A stretch of DNA of 23,481 bases from CAZADA01 sp964483775 (GTDB lineage Bacteria; Pseudomonadota; Alphaproteobacteria; Caulobacterales; Maricaulaceae), in assembly GCA_964483775.1 (NCBI GenBank), contig CAZADA010000040.1, positions 1-23,481 on the forward strand. The letters are read 5' to 3'. The stretch's first letter is position 1, and every line of letters begins with the position of its first letter. This document shows, one piece after another, positions 15,827-23,481 of the stretch. The notes under the pieces were generated by a model. The model searched no databases. It saw only the letters and a list, made by a program, of their open reading frames with translations, and had not been told where the DNA came from. Both the position numbers and the translations under genes were made by a program.

Positions 15827-18070
15827 GTGAACCCATCGTCGGCCATGACCTGGCTCGGGACGAAATCGCGCTCTTGGCGATCGTTTGCGCCCGTGGCGGC
15901 CTTTGTGTTGGCCAGCCTGGCGGTCGTGAGCGCCGTGGCCTCTATGCTTGTGGGCGGTGCGCCGAGCCGGGCTGAGGCCAACCTCTGGACGTTCGTGCTG
16001 AGCGTCAATTTCCTCGTGATTGCTGCGTTGGGCGCTCATTTGGGTCTGCGGATTGCGCGCACAGCCCAGGGGCGGGGACGCGAAGGCGCCGCGCCGCGTA
16101 TGCATCTGCGGTTTGCTGGCTTTTTGTCGCTTGCCGCCGTGGCGCCGGCGGTGATTGTGGCGGTGTTCTTGGGCGCGGTGTTTGTGTTGCTCGATGGGTG
16201 GTTTTCCGAGCGCATCGGCGGCGCCATCGAAGCGATTGGCGGCTTTGCCAACCAGTACCAGGATACCCAGCTTGCCGATCTGCAGGAAAACGTTCGCTTG
16301 ATGGCGATCGACTTGAACAAGCCTGAACCGGTGGCGGGGCTTCGCGCGCAACCCGAGCGCTATCGGGCGTATTTGCGCGACCAGGTGGCGCTGCGCGGAA
16401 TGGAAGCAGCGTATGTGCTCGATGGGCGCTCAAACATATTGGCCATGGCGAGTGTGGCGGCGGATGCTGAGTTCGCCTCGCCCCGGGCGGATGACCTGGA
16501 AGCGGCGGCCAAGGGGTCCGTGCCGGTGCGGCTTGAGCGTGACGGACGTTTTCGCGGCCTGATCCGGCTTTCGGCCTACGATAACGCCTACCTCTATATC
16601 TACATGCGCTTGGATGAGGACGTGTTCGCCAGCCTGAACGAGGCGTTCACGCGGTTTGGCGAATATGAAGAAACCCGCGAACGCCGTCAGGCCATGCTGG
16701 CGTTGCTCGGTTTTGTCTATGCACAGATGACGTTGTTGGTGGTGTTGGCGGCGGCTTGGCTTGGGCTGGTGGCGGCCAGCCGCTTGGTGCGTCCCATCGA
16801 ACAGCTGTTGAGCGCCGCCCAGCGTGTCGGGGGTGGGGATTTGGACGCCCGGGTGCACATGGACGCGCGCACCGATGAAATGGCCGCACTGGGCAGTTCG
16901 TTTAACCAGATGACAGAACAGTTGGCCTCCCAGCGCGCTGAACTCATCGAGGCGTCCGATGAAGCTGAACGCCGTCGCCGGTTTTCTGAAGCGGTGCTGG
17001 CGGGGGTCAGCGCCGGCGTGCTTGGGGTCAATCCGGCCGGGCGCATCACGTTGGCCAACAACTCCGCTCGGGCGTTGTTGGTCGCCGACAGCCATCAATT
17101 GGTGAACCGGGCGGCGGCCGAAGCGGCCCCGGAATTGGCTGGACTGATTGAGGAGGCGCTGTCGGCCAAGGGGGTCGCAGAAGGCAATGTCGATCTTGAG
17201 CGCGATGGGCGGTTGATCAATCTGCGGGTTCGGGCTGGGGCGGCCCAGGACGGATCTGGCGCCGTGGTGGTCACCTTCGATGATGTGACCAAGCTGGTCT
17301 CAGCCCAGCGCAGCGCGGCCTGGCGTGATGTGGCGCGCCGCATCGCCCATGAAATCAAAAACCCACTGACGCCAATCCAATTGTCGGCCGAGCGCTTGCG
17401 CCGCAAATACGCCAACGCCATCACCAATGACCAGGAAACCTTCACCCGGTGCGTCGACACGATCTTACGCCAGGTCACGGATATTGGGCGGATGGTGAAC
17501 GAGTTTTCGACGTTTGCGCGGATGCCGTCGCCCGATTTGGCGCCGACCGATTTGTCGATCTTGGTGCGCGACATCGTGTTCGCTCAACGGGTCGCCGCGC
17601 CCAGCCTGCACTTTCCGATTCACGTGCCCGAAGGCGAGGTGAACGCGGTGTGCGACGAGCGGCTTGTGGGCCAGGCGCTGACCAATGTGGTGAAGAACGC
17701 CGCTGAGGCGGTGGCTGGGCGCTTGGAGGGGGAAAATGCGCGCAAAGGTGAGGAAGGCATGGTGGAAACGACGCTGACCTGTCAGGGCGACACGGCGGTC
17801 ATCGAGGTGCGCGACAATGGTCCAGGATGGCCGGTGGCGCAGCGCGAGCGGTTGCTCGAGCCTTACATGACGACCCGGGAAAAGGGCACGGGGCTGGGTT
17901 TGGCCATTGTGAATCGGGTGATGGAAGACCATGACGGTCGGCTCGAGCTCGCCACGCGGCAGGACGGACGGGCGGGCGCAGTGGTCCGGTTGGTGCTGCC
18001 CTTGGCCGCCGCAGGAAATGCACTCGGCGCACACATCGTAACGACAAGGGCGAATCAGCATGGCGCATGA
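15827..18070 (+). CDS. ntrY: Membrane sensor histidine kinase NtrY
   Basis: NtrY is the sensor kinase partner of NtrX, linked in alphaproteobacteria to nitrogen metabolism, redox/microaerobic response and envelope control. From GTG 15827 the product has 747 residues. Three membrane helices lie at about 20-44, 53-75 and 95-122, followed by an extracytoplasmic section of about 165 residues. A fourth helix lies near 287-315, then a HAMP domain (VRPIEQLLSAAQRVGGGDL), a PAS domain, and a HisKA domain with the phospho-accepting His508 in RRIAHEIKNPLTPIQ. The ATPase domain shows the N box (NVVKNAAEAV), DNGPGWP and GTGLGLAIV. All catalytic boxes are intact. It overlaps ntrX by 11 bases. What it senses cannot be read from the sequence. 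Confidence 0.93.
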   Translation: MNPSSAMTWLGTKSRSWRSFAPVAAFVLASLAVVSAVASMLVGGAPSRAEANLWTFVLSVNFLVIAALGAHLGLRIARTAQGRGREGAAPRMHLRFAGFLSLAAVAPAVIVAVFLGAVFVLLDGWFSERIGGAIEAIGGFANQYQDTQLADLQENVRLMAIDLNKPEPVAGLRAQPERYRAYLRDQVALRGMEAAYVLDGRSNILAMASVAADAEFASPRADDLEAAAKGSVPVRLERDGRFRGLIRLSAYDNAYLYIYMRLDEDVFASLNEAFTRFGEYEETRERRQAMLALLGFVYAQMTLLVVLAAAWLGLVAASRLVRPIEQLLSAAQRVGGGDLDARVHMDARTDEMAALGSSFNQMTEQLASQRAELIEASDEAERRRRFSEAVLAGVSAGVLGVNPAGRITLANNSARALLVADSHQLVNRAAAEAAPELAGLIEEALSAKGVAEGNVDLERDGRLINLRVRAGAAQDGSGAVVVTFDDVTKLVSAQRSAAWRDVARRIAHEIKNPLTPIQLSAERLRRKYANAITNDQETFTRCVDTILRQVTDIGRMVNEFSTFARMPSPDLAPTDLSILVRDIVFAQRVAAPSLHFPIHVPEGEVNAVCDERLVGQALTNVVKNAAEAVAGRLEGENARKGEEGMVETTLTCQGDTAVIEVRDNGPGWPVAQRERLLEPYMTTREKGTGLGLAIVNRVMEDHDGRLELATRQDGRAGAVVRLVLPLAAAGNALGAHIVTTRANQHGA

Positions 18071-19445
18071 CATTCTCGTGGTCGACGACGAACCGGCGAT
18101 TTGCGAAGTGATCGCGGGGATCTTGGAAGACGAAGGCCACCATGTGCGCACGGCGGCCAACAGTGACGAAGCGCTCGCCCTTGTGCGCGAGCGCAAACCC
18201 TCGCTGGCCATCCTCGATGTGTGGCTGCAAGACAGCACGCTGGATGGGATTGAGCTGTTGCTTGAGATCAAAGCGAGCGATCCGCACATGCCGGTGGTGG
18301 TGATCTCTGGTCATGGCACGGTGGAAACGGCCGTCGCCGCGATCCGCCAGGGGGCCTATGATTTCATCGAAAAACCGTTCGAAAGCGATCGGTTGATCCA
18401 TACGGTCACGCGCGCTCTGGAAGCGGCGCGGCTGGCCATGGAGAACGCCGAGCTTCGCAAGGGCAGCGCGACCGGCGCTGATTTGATCGGCAAATCGTCG
18501 GCCATCCAATTGGTGCGCCAGACCATCGGGAAAGTGGCGGCCGCCAACAGCCGGGTGTTGATCACCGGGCCTGCCGGTTCGGGCAAGGAAGTCGCCGCCC
18601 GGATCATCCATGAACAATCGGCGCGCGCCCAATCGCGGTTTGTCGCGGTGACGGCTGCGAACATGGCGCCGGAGCGGGTGGAGCGCGAGCTGTTTGGCGA
18701 GGAAACAGTCGAGGGCGCGGTTTTGCGTCCCGGTTTGTTTGAACAGGCCCATCTTGGCACCTTGTTCATCGACGAAGTTGCGGACATGCCGCTGGAAACC
18801 CAGGGCAAGATCCTCCGCACGTTGGTTGATCAACGGTTTCGCCGGATTGGCGGGACCACCGATGTTGAGGTGGATGTCCGCGTGATTTCGGCCTCCTCAC
18901 GTGATTTGGAGGCTGAGACCCAGGCTGGCGGGTTTCGACCCGACCTGTATCACCGGCTCAATGTGGTGCCGTTGCGCATGCCGGCGCTGCAGGACCGCCG
19001 CGAAGACATTCCCATGCTGGTGGATCATTTCATTGAGCGGTTGGCCTCCATGTCGGGCTTGAATGCGCGCCCTCTGGCGCCAGACGCCATGGCGCTTTTG
19101 CAGGCGCAGGACTGGCCAGGGAATGTGCGGCAGCTGCGCAATTATGTCGAACGGTTGTTGATCCTTGCCGGCGGTCAGCCCACCGCGCCGATTTCGCTGG
19201 AATGTCTGCCGACGGGCGTGATGGGCGATGGCGAGGGTGATGCAGGGGCAGGGGCTGAGCGCATGATTGCGTTGTCGTTGCGTGATGCGCGCGAACAGTT
19301 TGAGCGCGAATACTTGTTGGCCCAGATCAATCGGTTTGGCGGCAACATTTCGCGCACCGCGGAATTCATAGGCATGGAACGCTCGGCGTTGCATCGTAAA
19401 CTGAAGACGCTCGGCGTTCAGGCTGGCGCTCGTGGGGAAGTCTAG
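18060..19445 (+). CDS. ntrX: Response regulator NtrX
   Basis: NtrX is the DNA-binding response regulator phosphorylated by NtrY. The 461-residue product has a receiver domain (residues 1-120) with phospho-acceptor Asp53 in LAILDVW and acidic pocket DDE at 9-11. An AAA+ domain follows (about 140-375) with Walker A GPAGSGKE (170-177), Walker B TLFIDEV (234-240) and the LYHRLNVVPLRMPALQDRRE segment. The C-terminal Fis-type helix-turn-helix (about 405-455) contains GGNISRTAEFIGMERSALHR. Where sigma-54 activators carry GAFTGA, this protein reads GEETVEGAVLRPGLFEQA, so it probably does not remodel sigma-54 polymerase. That agrees with NtrX proteins of other alphaproteobacteria acting as repressors or sigma-70-type regulators. 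Confidence 0.93.
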   Translation: MAHDILVVDDEPAICEVIAGILEDEGHHVRTAANSDEALALVRERKPSLAILDVWLQDSTLDGIELLLEIKASDPHMPVVVISGHGTVETAVAAIRQGAYDFIEKPFESDRLIHTVTRALEAARLAMENAELRKGSATGADLIGKSSAIQLVRQTIGKVAAANSRVLITGPAGSGKEVAARIIHEQSARAQSRFVAVTAANMAPERVERELFGEETVEGAVLRPGLFEQAHLGTLFIDEVADMPLETQGKILRTLVDQRFRRIGGTTDVEVDVRVISASSRDLEAETQAGGFRPDLYHRLNVVPLRMPALQDRREDIPMLVDHFIERLASMSGLNARPLAPDAMALLQAQDWPGNVRQLRNYVERLLILAGGQPTAPISLECLPTGVMGDGEGDAGAGAERMIALSLRDAREQFEREYLLAQINRFGGNISRTAEFIGMERSALHRKLKTLGVQAGARGEV

Positions 19446-19484
19446 CGCGCTCATCACGACGGGCGGGCTGCTAAAGGAGCGCGG

Positions 19485-20858
19485 ATGAAGTTCATAGTGT
19501 GCGGCGCTGGCCGGGTAGGCTTTGGCATCGCCAAGGAACTGGCTCAGGAAAACAACGGCGTGACCATGATCGATCTGTCCGAGGAGGCCGTCGAGCAGGC
19601 GAGCGTGTCCTTGGATGTGCGCGGCGTGGTGGGCCATGGCGCGCATCCTGACGTGCTGGCGCGCGCGGGCGCGAATGACGCGGACATGCTGATCGCGGTG
19701 ACCCAATCGGATGAAGTGAACATGGTGGCGTGCCAGGTCGCCCATTCCTTGTTTCAAGTGCCCAACAAAATCGCCAGGGTTCGGGCGCAGTCCTATCTGG
19801 ATGGCCAATGGGGGGCGTTGTTCAACAACAAGAACCTGCCGATTGATGTGGTGATCTCGCCCGAACGGGAGGTGGGCCGGGCCATTGTGCGGCGGCTGGA
19901 AACGCCCGGGGCGTTCAACACCATGCCGTTCGGCGATGGGCGGGTGCGGGTGTTGGGAATCAAGTTGGACGACGATTGTCCGGTTCTCGCCACGCCGCTC
20001 AGCCAATTGCGCAAATTGTTCCCAGACTTGAAGGCGGTGGTCGCTGGCGTGCGCCGCGATGAGCGCTTGTTCACCCCGCATCCCGCCGATCAGTTGCTCG
20101 AGGGTGACGAGATTTATGTGTTTGCCGACTCCAACCATGAGGCGCGCACGCTGGACATTTTTGGACGCACGGTGGACCGGGCGCGGCGGGCGGTCATCAT
20201 TGGCGGCGGTAACATCGGCGTCTACGTCGCTCGGGAGTTGGAAGCCACGCCGGGCATGCGCGTGCGCATGATCGAGGCGGACAAGGAGCGGGCTGAACAC
20301 GCCGCCGAGGCGCTGGGGCGCACTGTGGTGTTGAAGGGCGACGGGCTCGACCAGGCCATTCAGAGCGAGGCGGGCGTGCCCGAAGCTGAGGTCGTGATCT
20401 GTTTGACGAATGACGACAAGGTGAATGTGCTCGCCGCCGCACTCGCCAAGCGCCAGGGGGCGCGGCGCAGCCTGTGCTTGGTTAACGACCAAAGCTATCA
20501 AGGGCTTAAGGAGCCGCTTGGGGTGGATGTGTTCATCGATCCGCGCGCCACGTCGGTGTCCACGGTGCTGCAGCATGTGCGCCGCGGTCGCATTTTGGGC
20601 CTGCAGTTCATCGATGATGGTGCGGCGGAGATCATTGAAGGTGTGGCTCTGGAGACCTCGCCTTTAGTCGGGCGCACCTTGCATGAGGCGACGGGCGGGG
20701 AAGGCGCGATCGCTGGCGCTGTGATCCGCGGAGACGAGGTGATCATTGGCGCTGACAATGAAAAAGTGCGTCCGGGCGATCGGCTGGTCGTGTTCGCTGA
20801 GCGCCAAAAGGTGGCGAAGATCGAGAAGTTCTTCCGCGTGGCCGTGGAGTTCTTCTAG
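19485..20858 (+). CDS. trkA: Trk potassium uptake regulatory subunit TrkA
   Basis: TrkA is the cytoplasmic NAD(H)/nucleotide-binding ring that gates the TrkH potassium channel. The 457-residue length is standard. It holds two repeats, each an RCK_N Rossmann domain followed by an RCK_C domain. The first starts KFIVCGAGRVGFGIAKELA (residues 2-20). The second starts RRAVIIGGGNIGVYVAREL near residue 233, where the glycine-rich loop is intact. Acidic ends of beta-2 (TMIDLS and MIEADK) favour NAD over NADP. The ATG has a strong AAAGGAG at 19473-19479. The gene is 39 bases after ntrX and 43 bases before trkH, so it may be read from the ntrY promoter or its own; no clear promoter is seen in the short gap. 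Confidence 0.95.
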   Translation: MKFIVCGAGRVGFGIAKELAQENNGVTMIDLSEEAVEQASVSLDVRGVVGHGAHPDVLARAGANDADMLIAVTQSDEVNMVACQVAHSLFQVPNKIARVRAQSYLDGQWGALFNNKNLPIDVVISPEREVGRAIVRRLETPGAFNTMPFGDGRVRVLGIKLDDDCPVLATPLSQLRKLFPDLKAVVAGVRRDERLFTPHPADQLLEGDEIYVFADSNHEARTLDIFGRTVDRARRAVIIGGGNIGVYVARELEATPGMRVRMIEADKERAEHAAEALGRTVVLKGDGLDQAIQSEAGVPEAEVVICLTNDDKVNVLAAALAKRQGARRSLCLVNDQSYQGLKEPLGVDVFIDPRATSVSTVLQHVRRGRILGLQFIDDGAAEIIEGVALETSPLVGRTLHEATGGEGAIAGAVIRGDEVIIGADNEKVRPGDRLVVFAERQKVAKIEKFFRVAVEFF

Positions 20859-20901
20859 CCAGTGATCGGTCGCGCCATCACGGCGGTCCGGGGAGTGCGG
20901 C

Positions 20902-22332
20902 GTGGACATTATCGCTTTGGCGCGCGCGAGCGCCGCTATATTGGGCGTTATCGCCGCATTGGCCGCGGTGTTTGCCGGCGTGTCCAGCCTGGTCGGCTAT
21001 CCGGTCGCGGCGTCGGACTTTTTGCTCACGGCCATGATCGGTGGGTTTGGCGCAGTGGTGTTGCAGGTCAGCGCGTTGGGCGGCCAGGCGCGCAGCAACG
21101 CTCGAGAGGCGCTGGCGGTGTTGCTGCTTGTGTGGGCCGGCGCGCCGTTGTTGGCGGGCGCGCCCTTTGTGTCCGCCAACGGCGAGGTGAACTATGTGCG
21201 GGCGTATTTTCACGCGGTGTCGGCCCTAACCACCACCGGCTTCGCGCCCGGCTTTACGGTCGATCACGCTGTGATTTTGAATTGGTGGTGGACCGTGTTG
21301 CAGTGGCTGGGCGGGCTGACGACGCTGTGTGGCGCGCTGATCGCCCTATCGGCGATGAACATCGCCGGGGTGGGCGTGCATCGCTCGGCTTTGCTCACCG
21401 TTGAACCGGATCATCTGTTCGCCCGTCTCAAGGTTGTGTTGCCGCCGGTTGGGGCGGTGTATGCGGCCGCGACCGGTTTCGTGGCTCTGGCTGGCGTGCT
21501 GGCTGGGGCTTCGTTTGGTGATGGGCTCGCCATGGCGATGGCGGCGGTGTCGACGGGTGGGTTGTTGTTGCCCGATGGACAAACCTCGGCTGCGGCGTTG
21601 TCGAGCAGCGTGCTTGTGGCGGCGGGGCTTGGGCTTGTGTTTGGCGCCGCCAGTTTTGCCTTGACCTGGGAGCTGGTGTTGGGACGCTGGCGGGCGCTAC
21701 GCGATGGCGAGATGGCGTTGTTTGCGGTGCTGGTTGTCTTGGTCTTCGGTGCCGCTGTTGCCGTGGATTTGCCGTTCACGTGGGGCGAAACCGTGCGGGT
21801 GGGCTTTGAAGCAGTGGCGCTGGTGGCGACGGCGGGATGGGATGCTGGACCGTTGGGAGTCAGCCTGCTTGGCGCGCCCATTGTGCTGGCTGTCGTGACC
21901 ATTGGCGGGGGTGCGTTGTCGACCGCGGGCGGGGTGAAGCTGCGGCGGGTGTTGATGATGTTGCGGCAGGTGGGCCTGGAATTGCGCCGGCTGGCTCATC
22001 CGTCCAGCGTGTTTGACTCCAAGAGCGATGTGCGCCCAGGGACCGACGCCATGTTCGCTCTGGGGGTGTTTTTCATCGCGTTCATTACCGTTGCGGCGGC
22101 GCTGACTTTGGCGTTCGCGGCTGTCGGCGTGACGTTGCCCGCTGCGGCCTCGGGTGCGATTGCGACCTTGGCGAACGCGGGCCCGGCGTTGGCGAGCGCG
22201 ACGGGTGCGGCCTCGGCGCCAATTGAAACGACGGTCGCGGGCAATCTCGTGGCTTGTGTTGGCATGGTTTTGGGGCGCATAGAGGTGGTGGCCGTGTTTG
22301 CCTTGTTTACGCCGGGGTTCTGGCGGCGTTAG
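20902..22332 (+). CDS. trkH: Trk potassium uptake channel subunit TrkH
   Basis: TrkH is the membrane pore of the Trk K+ uptake system, partner of TrkA encoded next door. The 476-residue product is strongly hydrophobic, with four membrane-pore-membrane repeats. The four filter glycines are recognisable in SALTTTGFAP (near residue 113), AVSTGG (near 218), VATAGWDAG (near 311) and LANAGPAL (near 426). The conserved intramembrane loop motif STAGGVK lies before the fourth repeat. Loops 3 and 4 depart from the usual serine/threonine before the glycine, which may affect selectivity. The GTG at 20902 with GGGGAG upstream is the most likely start. dat starts 19 bases after the stop. Confidence 0.92.
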   Translation: MDIIALARASAAILGVIAALAAVFAGVSSLVGYPVAASDFLLTAMIGGFGAVVLQVSALGGQARSNAREALAVLLLVWAGAPLLAGAPFVSANGEVNYVRAYFHAVSALTTTGFAPGFTVDHAVILNWWWTVLQWLGGLTTLCGALIALSAMNIAGVGVHRSALLTVEPDHLFARLKVVLPPVGAVYAAATGFVALAGVLAGASFGDGLAMAMAAVSTGGLLLPDGQTSAAALSSSVLVAAGLGLVFGAASFALTWELVLGRWRALRDGEMALFAVLVVLVFGAAVAVDLPFTWGETVRVGFEAVALVATAGWDAGPLGVSLLGAPIVLAVVTIGGGALSTAGGVKLRRVLMMLRQVGLELRRLAHPSSVFDSKSDVRPGTDAMFALGVFFIAFITVAAALTLAFAAVGVTLPAAASGAIATLANAGPALASATGAASAPIETTVAGNLVACVGMVLGRIEVVAVFALFTPGFWRR

Positions 22333-22351
22333 GCGGTCGAATGAGGATCCC

Positions 22352-23218
22352 ATGACACGAATTGCGTATGTCAACGGAGCGTATCAGCCCCACGCTAAGG
22401 CCAGCGTTCACATCGAAGATCGCGGACTGCAGTTCGCCGACGCGGTCTATGAGGTGTTTGCGTTGATCAACGGCGCGCTGGCCGATGAGGATCTTCACCT
22501 TGAGCGGCTTGAGCGCTCCTTGCAGGAATTGAAGATGGCCGCGCCTATGGCGACGTCGGGTCTTCGGTTCGTGTTGCGCGAGACGATCCGTCGTAACCGA
22601 GTGCGCAATGGCCTTGTGTACTTGCAGATCACGCGCGGCAGCGCGCCGCGCGACCATGTGTTTCCCAGCGCGGTGACCAAACCTGCGTTGATGATCACGG
22701 TCAAACCGATGAACTGGCGCACGGCGGCGGACAAAGCGGCTCAGGGCGCCAAAGTCATCACGGCGCCGGACGAACGATGGGCGCGCTGCGATATCAAATC
22801 GACCAGCCTGTTGCCCAATGTGCTCGCCAAACAAGCGGCCCAAGAGGCCGGCGCGCAAGAGGCGTGGATGCTCGATCATAATGGCGCGGTCACCGAAGGC
22901 ACCTCCAGCAACGCCTGGATTGTGAACGCCGATGGCGTGTTGGTGACGCGTCCGGCCAGCGACAACATCCTCAACGGCGTGACGCGGCGCACCTTGATGA
23001 AACTCGCCGCTGAGCGTCAGGCGCGCGTCGAAGAGCGGGCGTTTACGGTCGAGGAGGCCAAAGCGGCGCGCGAAGCGTTCATGACGTCGGCGAGTGCTTT
23101 GGTGACGCCGGTTGTCCAGATCGATGAGACGCTGATCGGCGATGGGGCGCCGGGCCCATTAGCCAGCGCTTTGCGGTCCGACTATCTTGATGTTGTCGCG
23201 CGAACGCGATTGGCCTAG
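22352..23218 (+). CDS. dat: Class IV PLP aminotransferase (D-amino-acid transaminase-like)
   Basis: Fold-type IV pyridoxal-phosphate aminotransferases swap amino groups between D- or branched-chain amino acids and 2-oxo acids; the family also includes aminodeoxychorismate lyase. The 288-residue product opens with YVNGAYQPHAKASVHIEDRG and then LQFADAVYEV, typical of D-amino-acid transaminases. The PLP-binding Lys149 is in RCDIKSTSLLPNVLAKQAA, and the cofactor phosphate region AVTEGTSSNAWIV follows, then ILNGVTRRTLMKLA. Start ATG 22352 has GAGG upstream and begins exactly at the family N-terminus; an ATG at 22298 inside trkH would add 18 unrelated residues. A gene of this family commonly lies before hfq in alphaproteobacteria. 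Substrate preference cannot be decided from sequence alone, so the symbol is provisional. Confidence 0.85.
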   Translation: MTRIAYVNGAYQPHAKASVHIEDRGLQFADAVYEVFALINGALADEDLHLERLERSLQELKMAAPMATSGLRFVLRETIRRNRVRNGLVYLQITRGSAPRDHVFPSAVTKPALMITVKPMNWRTAADKAAQGAKVITAPDERWARCDIKSTSLLPNVLAKQAAQEAGAQEAWMLDHNGAVTEGTSSNAWIVNADGVLVTRPASDNILNGVTRRTLMKLAAERQARVEERAFTVEEAKAAREAFMTSASALVTPVVQIDETLIGDGAPGPLASALRSDYLDVVARTRLA

Positions 23219-23228
23219 GCCGACATTC

Positions 23229-23252
23229 GCTAAGCGCCTCATGGGGCTTGGC
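23229..23252 (+). repeat. Imperfect hairpin in the dat-hfq spacer
   Basis: GCTAAGC (23229-23235) pairs with GCTTGGC (23246-23252) with one G-T wobble. Inside, after a G-G mismatch, CC pairs with GG around the loop TCAT. No T-tract follows, so it is not a standard terminator. It begins 10 bases after the dat stop and lies in the likely hfq leader. Confidence 0.45.
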
Positions 23253-23259
23253 GATCAAC

Positions 23260-23271
23260 TGTGTGTGTGTG
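23260..23271 (+). repeat. TG dinucleotide repeat before the hfq Shine-Dalgarno
   Basis: Six TG units run directly into AAAGGGAG (23272-23279), the Shine-Dalgarno of hfq. Such a tract could vary in length by replication slippage and shift spacing in the leader, but not the distance from Shine-Dalgarno to start. Confidence 0.6.
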
Positions 23272-23284
23272 AAAGGGAGCCGTG

Positions 23285-23481
23285 ATGGCGACGGAAAAAA
23301 AACAAAACCTGCAGGACACGTTCCTGAACGCGGTGCGGAAGGCGAAAACGCCTTTGACGGTGTTTTTGGTGAATGGCGTGAAACTGCAGGGAGCGGTGAC
23401 ATGGTTTGACAATTTCTGCGTGCTGCTGCGCCGTGAAGGCCAGGTGCAGTTGGTTTATAAGCACGCCATCTCCACAATCAT
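23285..23481 (+). CDS. hfq: RNA chaperone Hfq (3' end outside window)
   Basis: Hfq is the hexameric Sm-like RNA chaperone that pairs small RNAs with mRNAs. The ATG at 23285 follows AAAGGGAG by five bases and opens a frame that runs off the window end after 65 full codons. The visible residues match Hfq well: an N-terminal helix KKQNLQDTFLNAVRKAKTPL, the Sm1 strands VFLVNGVKLQGAVTWFDNFC, and the Sm2 motif YKHAISTI at the very edge. The conserved Q, F and D/N residues of the proximal site and the KH of Sm2 are present. The C-terminal end is not visible; in alphaproteobacteria it is usually short, and hflX often follows. Confidence 0.96.
   Translation, partial: MATEKKQNLQDTFLNAVRKAKTPLTVFLVNGVKLQGAVTWFDNFCVLLRREGQVQLVYKHAISTI

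Noticed and set aside
17799..18833. A 344-codon minus-strand frame over the ntrY-ntrX joint
   Set aside because: It is a shadow of conserved kinase and regulator coding sequence, with no start signal or family features.
18897..20576. A 559-codon open frame on the minus strand opposite ntrX and trkA
   Set aside because: Its translation is rich in His, Arg, Gln and Ala with no domain pattern, as expected when a GC-rich gene is read in the antisense frame. It crosses a gene boundary where both sense genes are clearly real.
1..23481. Mobile element, prophage, CRISPR, toxin-antitoxin or biosynthetic cluster anywhere in the window
   Set aside because: Every gene is assigned to a core family, gaps are short, no direct repeat arrays or tRNA-like structures were seen, and composition looks even across the window.

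Overview
The window is a compact stretch of bacterial housekeeping chromosome, high in GC, with 22 protein genes (the first and last are cut by the window edges). I see no insertion sequence, prophage, CRISPR array, tRNA or rRNA gene. The gene content and order fit an alphaproteobacterium: tsf-pyrH-frr-uppS-cdsA-dxr-rseP-bamA-skp-lpxD-fabZ-lpxA-lpxI-lpxB, an ispD/ispF fusion opposite dusB, ntrY-ntrX, trkA-trkH, a class IV aminotransferase, and hfq. LpxI in place of LpxH, the IspDF fusion and NtrYX next to TrkA and Hfq all point the same way. A Caulobacterales/Hyphomonadales-like host is my guess from general style and cannot be settled here.

Region 1 (2-8806, + strand) runs from the end of translation factor EF-Ts through UMP kinase and ribosome recycling factor. 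Next come isoprenoid and phospholipid precursor enzymes (UppS, CdsA, Dxr) and then the envelope machinery (RseP, BamA, Skp). The genes overlap or lie a few bases apart, so they are probably one operon. Region 2 (8807-9028) is a 222-bp gap holding a clear intrinsic terminator and two other hairpins. Region 3 (9029-13410, + strand) is the lipid A block lpxD-fabZ-lpxA-lpxI-lpxB. Its genes are joined by 1- or 4-base stop/start overlaps, a sign of translational coupling.

Region 4 (13423-14676, - strand) is the bifunctional MEP-pathway gene ispDF, which meets lpxB tail to tail. Region 5 (14716-23481, + strand) starts with dusB. A 103-bp spacer rich in palindromes follows, then the NtrY/NtrX two-component system, the TrkA/TrkH potassium uptake system, a D-amino-acid/branched-chain-type aminotransferase, and the start of hfq. 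The ntrB-ntrC pair that commonly sits between dusB and ntrY in alphaproteobacteria is absent here, and NtrX lacks the GAFTGA loop needed for sigma-54 activation.

Together the genes supply cell-envelope building blocks: undecaprenyl carrier, CDP-diacylglycerol, isoprenoid units, lipid A and outer-membrane protein assembly. A nitrogen/redox-type regulatory pair and ion homeostasis follow. I found no convincing undescribed system. The points most worth a second look are the non-coding spacers (skp-lpxD, ispDF/dusB, dusB-ntrY, dat-hfq) and the missing ntrBC.
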